Positions 61,701 through 64,000 of a stretch of 64,000 nucleotides of DNA are shown here, one piece after another (within the stretch, counting starts at the first letter, position 1; every line of letters starts with the position of its first letter). The notes below the pieces were generated by a model, which was not told the DNA's origin, made no database searches, and saw only the letters and a program-made list of their open reading frames with translations. The stretch is from Pontederia crassipes (taxonomy: Eukaryota > Streptophyta > Magnoliopsida > Commelinales > Pontederiaceae), in assembly GCA_030549335.1 (NCBI GenBank), contig CM060188.1:2790001-2854000 (forward strand), written 5' to 3'. The translations under genes and the position numbers were made by a program.

Positions 61701-63235
61701 AAAAGTTAGTGGCTTGATTGGGCAGTAGTATTTTGATTAACAAATAGCGATTAACAACAAGTGCATAGTTGTATGATCAGTAAATTTGATAAAATAAATA
61801 GATAAAATCTTAAACGTATTAGAGATTATTCTTATAACAATACAACAACAACAAAGCCTTATCCCACTAGGTGGATTATTCTTATAACAATAAATAATTT
61901 ATTTATCATTTTTCAAATAGTTGATTTATTTTAAACTTTAAGTATAATTTTTTTAGGACACTTTAAGTATAGTTTCAACATAAAAATGAAGAAAAAGTTA
62001 CTCAATTTAAATAAAGGAATAAAAAACTTTTCACTTTGATAAGAAAAGAATAGAAATATGAGAAATCATAATATACAAAGTGATATATGGTTATAAAAAA
62101 GAAAGAATAATCAAACAAATATATTTTTAAAGAGACAAGAGGACATTTTAGAAATAAAATATCAAGCCAATAACTTCTTTAAAAAAGTGTTTACCAAACA
62201 CCTTAAGAGAAGTTTTAAATAGGTCAAAATTCTATCTTCAACAAAGCAGTTCATATACTAGTGGGTATTGCACAAAACAAAAGCACTATGATATTGTATT
62301 AAAGAAAAAAAAGGAATGCTCCCTAACAACAACCATAACTTTTGTTTTGAAAGAAATAACAACTACCACAATGAAGTTTGCATAAAATGATGGCAAGACA
62401 AAGTGAAAAAATAATAATGTAAAAAAAAGTGGCAAGAACGTGAGTTTTATTATGCAAAGGGCTAACTAGACAGAATACCACTTTCCTAAATCCAGTAAAG
62501 GAAAGAGGAGCAAACTAACCGCTTTTCAGATGACTCTTTAAAACGTGCAAGCATTTGAACCATTGAATCAATGGTTAACTGCCCAGAGAACATCTGTTGG
62601 AAGTAACTATTTGCATCCGCTTCAACATCATCAGAAACTGTTTCATTACTTGCTGATTCTGTTGTTCCAGTAATTGGTGCTTTTGGGTTAGATGAATATA
62701 GCTTCTTTATTTCTTCAAAAGAATGTTGAGCAGCAAGCTGACCGGAATGAGTTTGAAGAACCTACATAAAACAGTTATATTGGTCCAACACACATGGAAA
62801 GAATTGATTTTATGCTGATATGAGGCATTAATATAACTTTTCATTTTTTGAAAAGAGATTATTATAAATATTTCTTTGTGTAAAACCTTGAAAAATACAG
62901 GGCATGCATCCTGGTAAGCATTCATAATAGTCACACGAGATACTTGAACAGGACTATCCAGGACTTCAACTGTTCCATTGTTGACCACATCTCTCAAGAA
63001 TTCGAGGCATTGCTGGAAAAAAAAATATTTTCAGAGAAACACTTCAGCAAGATCATCATCATTTAAACACAATAGTATGTGTTTAATATATGTGTACCTC
63101 AAAGAAAGCATCTCTGCATGTACTCAAGTTATCATTCAACCAGTTCTCAAGATTTATCTGTTCTTTTGCAGATGCAATTGCAGCCAATTTAATGCTGAAC
63201 GAGAAAGGAGCAGCAGCCAAAACTGATTGCAAAAT
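40768..63235 (-). CDS. NOT1: CCR4-NOT complex scaffold subunit NOT1 (3' part; N-terminus outside the window)
   Basis: NOT1 is the large scaffold of the CCR4-NOT deadenylase, which shortens poly(A) tails in the cytoplasm and so controls mRNA decay. I recognise 43 exons with GT-AG junctions and consistent phases (5724 nt with stop; 1907 residues). Plant NOT1 is about 2400 residues, so roughly 500 N-terminal residues lie beyond 64000. In protein order there are a helical region ([10 protein letters not shown]..., [11 protein letters not shown]), a Gln/Ser-rich linker, the MIF4G-like CAF1-binding region ([25 protein letters not shown]), the CNOT9-binding DUF3819 region ([19 protein letters not shown]) and the C-terminal NOT1 superfamily homology domain, ending in [11 protein letters not shown]. 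Exon coordinates are in the four block entries. No frameshift or premature stop was found, so the gene looks functional. Some exon edges could be off by a few bases. Confidence 0.95.
43908..44035 (-). mobile_element. 5'-truncated SINE (Au-like), 128 bp, in a NOT1 intron
   Basis: Read on the minus strand it ends ...CCCCACCTAGTGGGATAAGG, then a CTTTGTTG...(TTG)n tail, as in Au-type plant SINEs. It is flanked by a perfect 17-bp target duplication GACATAAGTAGAAATAA (43891-43907 and 44036-44052), which proves retrotransposition. Pol III box sequences are missing, so the 5' part was lost on insertion. This is the longest of four related fragments in NOT1 introns. Confidence 0.85.
44486..44719. repeat. 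Minisatellite, unit 63-64 bp, about 3.7 copies
   Basis: Units start CCCTCTTCAATCCCTAACCA at 44486, 44550, 44613 and 44676. Each contains TATTAAACTTGTACATGGGT, except the last, which is partial and diverged. It lies in the 3.2-kb NOT1 intron. Confidence 0.9.
45040..45480 (+). mobile_element. LINE reverse-transcriptase fragment in a NOT1 intron
   Basis: A plus-strand frame reads [16 protein letters not shown] and, further on, [15 protein letters not shown]. These correspond to the conserved FG..SGL..N..KS and ITYLGLPL blocks of plant LINE reverse transcriptases. Just upstream, in another frame, CADYMVFF (45153 onward) is a decayed YADD active-site box. Frameshifts and the missing flanking domains show that it is inactive. 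Boundaries are approximate. Confidence 0.7.
45868..46213. mobile_element. Probable Tourist/Harbinger-like MITE, 346 bp, in a NOT1 intron
   Basis: The left end CCTGTTTAGTTATAAATGG and the reverse complement of the right end (GCTTTGTTTGGTTGGAGAG) are imperfect inverted copies. Similarity continues inward (TGGAGGGGAAAG). TAA flanks both ends (45865-45867 and 46214-46216), consistent with the 3-bp target duplication of that group. Confidence 0.45.
48098..48130 (-). mobile_element. 33-bp SINE 3'-end fragment with target duplication
   Basis: Contains only the (CAA)n tail and the AAAGCCTTATCCCACTAGGT end of the SINE. It is flanked by AAGAAGAGACAGAAA at 48083-48097 and 48142-48156. Ten bases of the duplication are repeated once more between the element and the right copy. 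Confidence 0.8.
48466..48520. repeat. TA/CA microsatellite
   Basis: TATATATATATA and CACACACA tracts in the 47990-50268 intron of NOT1. Confidence 0.8.
49084..49120. repeat. Inverted repeat (foldback) in a NOT1 intron
   Basis: GGAGG...CCTACCTAC, a short loop, then GTAGGTAGG...CCTCC form a long imperfect hairpin. A second hairpin, GATGCCATC-CCTCA-GATGGCATC, lies just to the right (about 49131-49153). Both are next to a GC-rich intronic segment. Confidence 0.7.
49155..49790. other. GC-rich insert-like segment in a NOT1 intron
   Basis: About 600 bp of GC-rich sequence (CGCCGCCCTCGACC, CTCGCCATCGTCGC) within an otherwise AT-rich intron. Open frames of up to 134 codons exist on both strands, but they are low-complexity (Ser/Pro/Arg/His) with no motif. 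It may be a captured gene fragment or a transposon; its origin is unknown. Confidence 0.4.
50269..53593 (-). other. NOT1: NOT1 exons of the middle linker region
   Basis: Exons: 50269-50355, 50439-50564, 50649-50752, 51002-51128, 51370-51486, 51577-51654, 51794-51838, 52637-52759, 52864-52990, 53088-53329 and 53411-53593. They encode the region between the CNOT9-binding part and the C-terminal domain. Part is well-folded helical sequence ([32 protein letters not shown]). Part is a Ser/Pro-rich linker ([18 protein letters not shown]) that is probably disordered. Confidence 0.88.
52503..52543 (+). mobile_element. 41-bp SINE 3'-end fragment with target duplication
   Basis: The plus-strand core TAGCCGACCCCACCTAGTGG runs on through GGATAAGGC into (TTG)n. 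It is flanked by TATAAGACGGATAAAG at 52487-52502 and 52544-52559. A further partial copy of the flank (near 52.43-52.47 kb) is an older local tandem duplication. Confidence 0.85.
54659..57513 (-). other. NOT1: NOT1 exons encoding CNOT9-binding and CAF1-binding (MIF4G) regions
   Basis: Exons: 54659-54811, 55003-55098, 55269-55374, 55539-55624, 55723-55899, 55978-56211, 56305-56433, 56514-56561, 56750-56896, 56972-57080, 57185-57330 and 57416-57513. The first four encode the DUF3819-like CNOT9-binding helices. The 55723-55899 exon encodes a serine-proline dipeptide repeat (about eight SP pairs) in the linker. The remaining exons encode the MIF4G-like domain that in other eukaryotes binds the CAF1 deadenylase. 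Confidence 0.88.
58306..58450. repeat. Imperfect direct duplication, about 77-bp period
   Basis: Two diverged copies within the 58172-58637 intron share blocks such as CTATAGCA, CTTTTTCCC and GGTTTTGAAAT/GGATTTTGAAAT and end in a related ATGCACA stretch. No function apparent. Confidence 0.5.
59385..59650 (+). mobile_element. Decayed LINE fragment, zf-RVT-like
   Basis: The plus-strand frame KARWVHNTE...[12 protein letters not shown] resembles the RARW...[13 protein letters not shown] segment of the better preserved LINE copy at 61.1-61.5 kb. It is frameshifted and lacks the Cys/His residues. Boundaries are uncertain. Confidence 0.45.
60857..61704 (+). mobile_element. 5'-truncated LINE 3' end, interrupted by a second LINE
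   Basis: Plus-strand sequence at 60857-61074 encodes [20 protein letters not shown], typical of the C-terminal end of plant LINE ORF2. The element's 3' end resumes at 61695 as a poly-A run. A 14-bp target duplication GTTAGTGGCTTGAT flanks the whole block (60843-60856 and 61705-61718). The middle (61075-61694) is a later insertion with its duplicated target. Confidence 0.7.
61075..61678 (+). mobile_element. Inner 5'-truncated LINE with zf-RVT domain
   Basis: A 604-bp insertion flanked by the 16-bp duplication ATCCTTCCTCTTTTCA (61059-61074 and 61679-61694) and ending in TAAAAAAAA. It carries a nearly intact plus-strand frame with the zinc-binding reverse-transcriptase C-terminal domain: [41 protein letters not shown]. 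The Cys-Cys-His-Cys ligands are visible. It lies in the sense opposite to NOT1. Confidence 0.82.
61843..61873 (-). mobile_element. 31-bp SINE 3'-end fragment with target duplication
   Basis: Only (CAA)n and AAAGCCTTATCCCACTAGGT followed by GG remain. Flanks are GATTATTCTTATAACAATA at 61824-61842 and 61874-61892 (19 bp). It is the shortest of the four related insertions. Confidence 0.82.
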
Positions 63236-64000
63236 CTGATAACATTTGAAGAAACTTATGTAATCAATCAAAAAAGGCAAGAACAGTACATGCATACTCT
63301 AAAAACTCATTTCATAACTAATTGACGTGACCCTATTCCATATTTAATAGTTTCACTGATGTTAACGTAATGGTAATGATCATGAAAAAGAAAATACAAA
63401 AGAATTACCCAGCTAAACCAAAAATATATATACTTGTGATATGTGAAATATGCATAAAAGTATTAAGTGTCCACTAGGAAAAGTGAACCTCTAGACCTCA
63501 AAATAAAGGTTATATAATTTTAATGGGGAGGCAATTTTTTGCAAATAAAGGTACTACTAACATGTCTGGGGCTGATATTTCAAACTTGAACTGTGTAGAT
63601 GACATGTATGACACACATTCCGTGTAATGTTCAAAGTGGTCATCAGAAGAAGTCAACATTTTCACTAATATTTTGGTTTTCATCTTTCCATCGCACCCTT
63701 ATGGAAGGATTAATGCACTTTCAGACTATAACCAAAGATGCATATTGAAGATCACATGACAATTAAGAACATAATTTCAAAACTAGTAAAATTTTTGTCT
63801 AATAAAACTAGTACAATTTGATGAAGATCTAAAAGAAAAATAGCAATCAACAATAAACTACTTGAAATAGCTAACAAACAAACTGCTAGGTCATCAATGG
63901 AAAGAAAACTATATAAATTGAACAATGAAATTTATGAGGAAATGACATCCAAAGAACTAGCCGAATGCACAGCAATAAAAGATTAAAAAAAAAGAAATAT
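63236..64000. other. NOT1: NOT1 intron sequence to the window edge
   Basis: AT-rich DNA with no exon I could support. The next upstream NOT1 exon should lie to the right of 64000. Confidence 0.6.

Larger units (their letters stand above)
57736..63235 (-). other. NOT1: NOT1 exons of the N-terminal half present in the window
   Basis: Exons: 57736-57829, 57959-58171, 58638-58877, 58956-59050, 59149-59252, 62520-62761, 62887-63012 and 63098-63235. They encode a Gln/Ser linker ([20 protein letters not shown]) and helical repeats upstream of it. The intron 59253-62519 (3.27 kb) is loaded with LINE fragments. From 63236 to the window edge I see only intron-like AT-rich sequence and no further exon. 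Confidence 0.85.

Noticed and set aside
1-64000. tRNA, rRNA, miRNA precursor or CRISPR array
   Set aside because: I scanned for tRNA T-loop motifs, well-known plant miRNA sequences and regularly spaced repeats and found no supported case; a covariance-model scan was not possible here.

Overview
The window is nuclear DNA from a flowering plant, probably a monocot. Gene exons are GC-rich at their 5' ends and islanded in AT-rich intergenic sequence full of microsatellites and retrotransposon remains. The proteins are plant-specific types: QALGGH zinc fingers with EAR motifs, a phytochrome-interacting bHLH factor and an F-box/LRR protein. No bacterial-style operon, CRISPR array, tRNA or rRNA gene was seen.

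Layout. Positions 1-7.9 kb hold no convincing gene, only short repeats and a gene-less GC-rich patch at 6.05-6.56 kb. A three-finger C2H2 repressor-type gene lies on the minus strand at 7.91-8.98 kb. Positions 10.48-19.38 kb are a direct tandem duplication of a segment of about 2.1 kb. That segment includes the last ~45 codons of the second C2H2 gene (19.24-20.82 kb, minus). Copy A carries a 482-bp insertion. Copy B carries an LTR retrotransposon of about 4.3 kb, for which copy A preserves the empty site. A six-exon UNE10/PIF8-like bHLH gene (22.44-24.89 kb, minus) follows, then a lone 2.2-kb LTR with its primer-binding site (25.96-28.21 kb), AT-rich DNA with two probable MITEs, and an F-box/LRR gene (32.42-35.88 kb, plus; two introns; two upstream ORFs). 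A small multi-exon candidate gene of unknown function may lie at 37.25-38.29 kb.

From 40.77 kb to the right edge the minus strand carries NOT1, the scaffold of the CCR4-NOT deadenylase complex. I could assemble 43 exons with consistent phases (5724 nt including the stop, 1907 residues). The N-terminal part runs out of the window. Its introns hold many small insertions: four very short SINE 3'-end fragments, each with a 15-19 bp target duplication, nested truncated LINE fragments, a reverse-transcriptase fragment, a probable MITE and a 63-bp minisatellite.

The genes do not form a pathway. Functionally the window carries three transcription factors (two likely EAR repressors and one probable light-signalling factor), one putative ubiquitin-ligase adaptor and one mRNA-decay scaffold. 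The most informative biology is the duplication history at 10.5-19.4 kb and the short retrotransposition footprints in the NOT1 introns.
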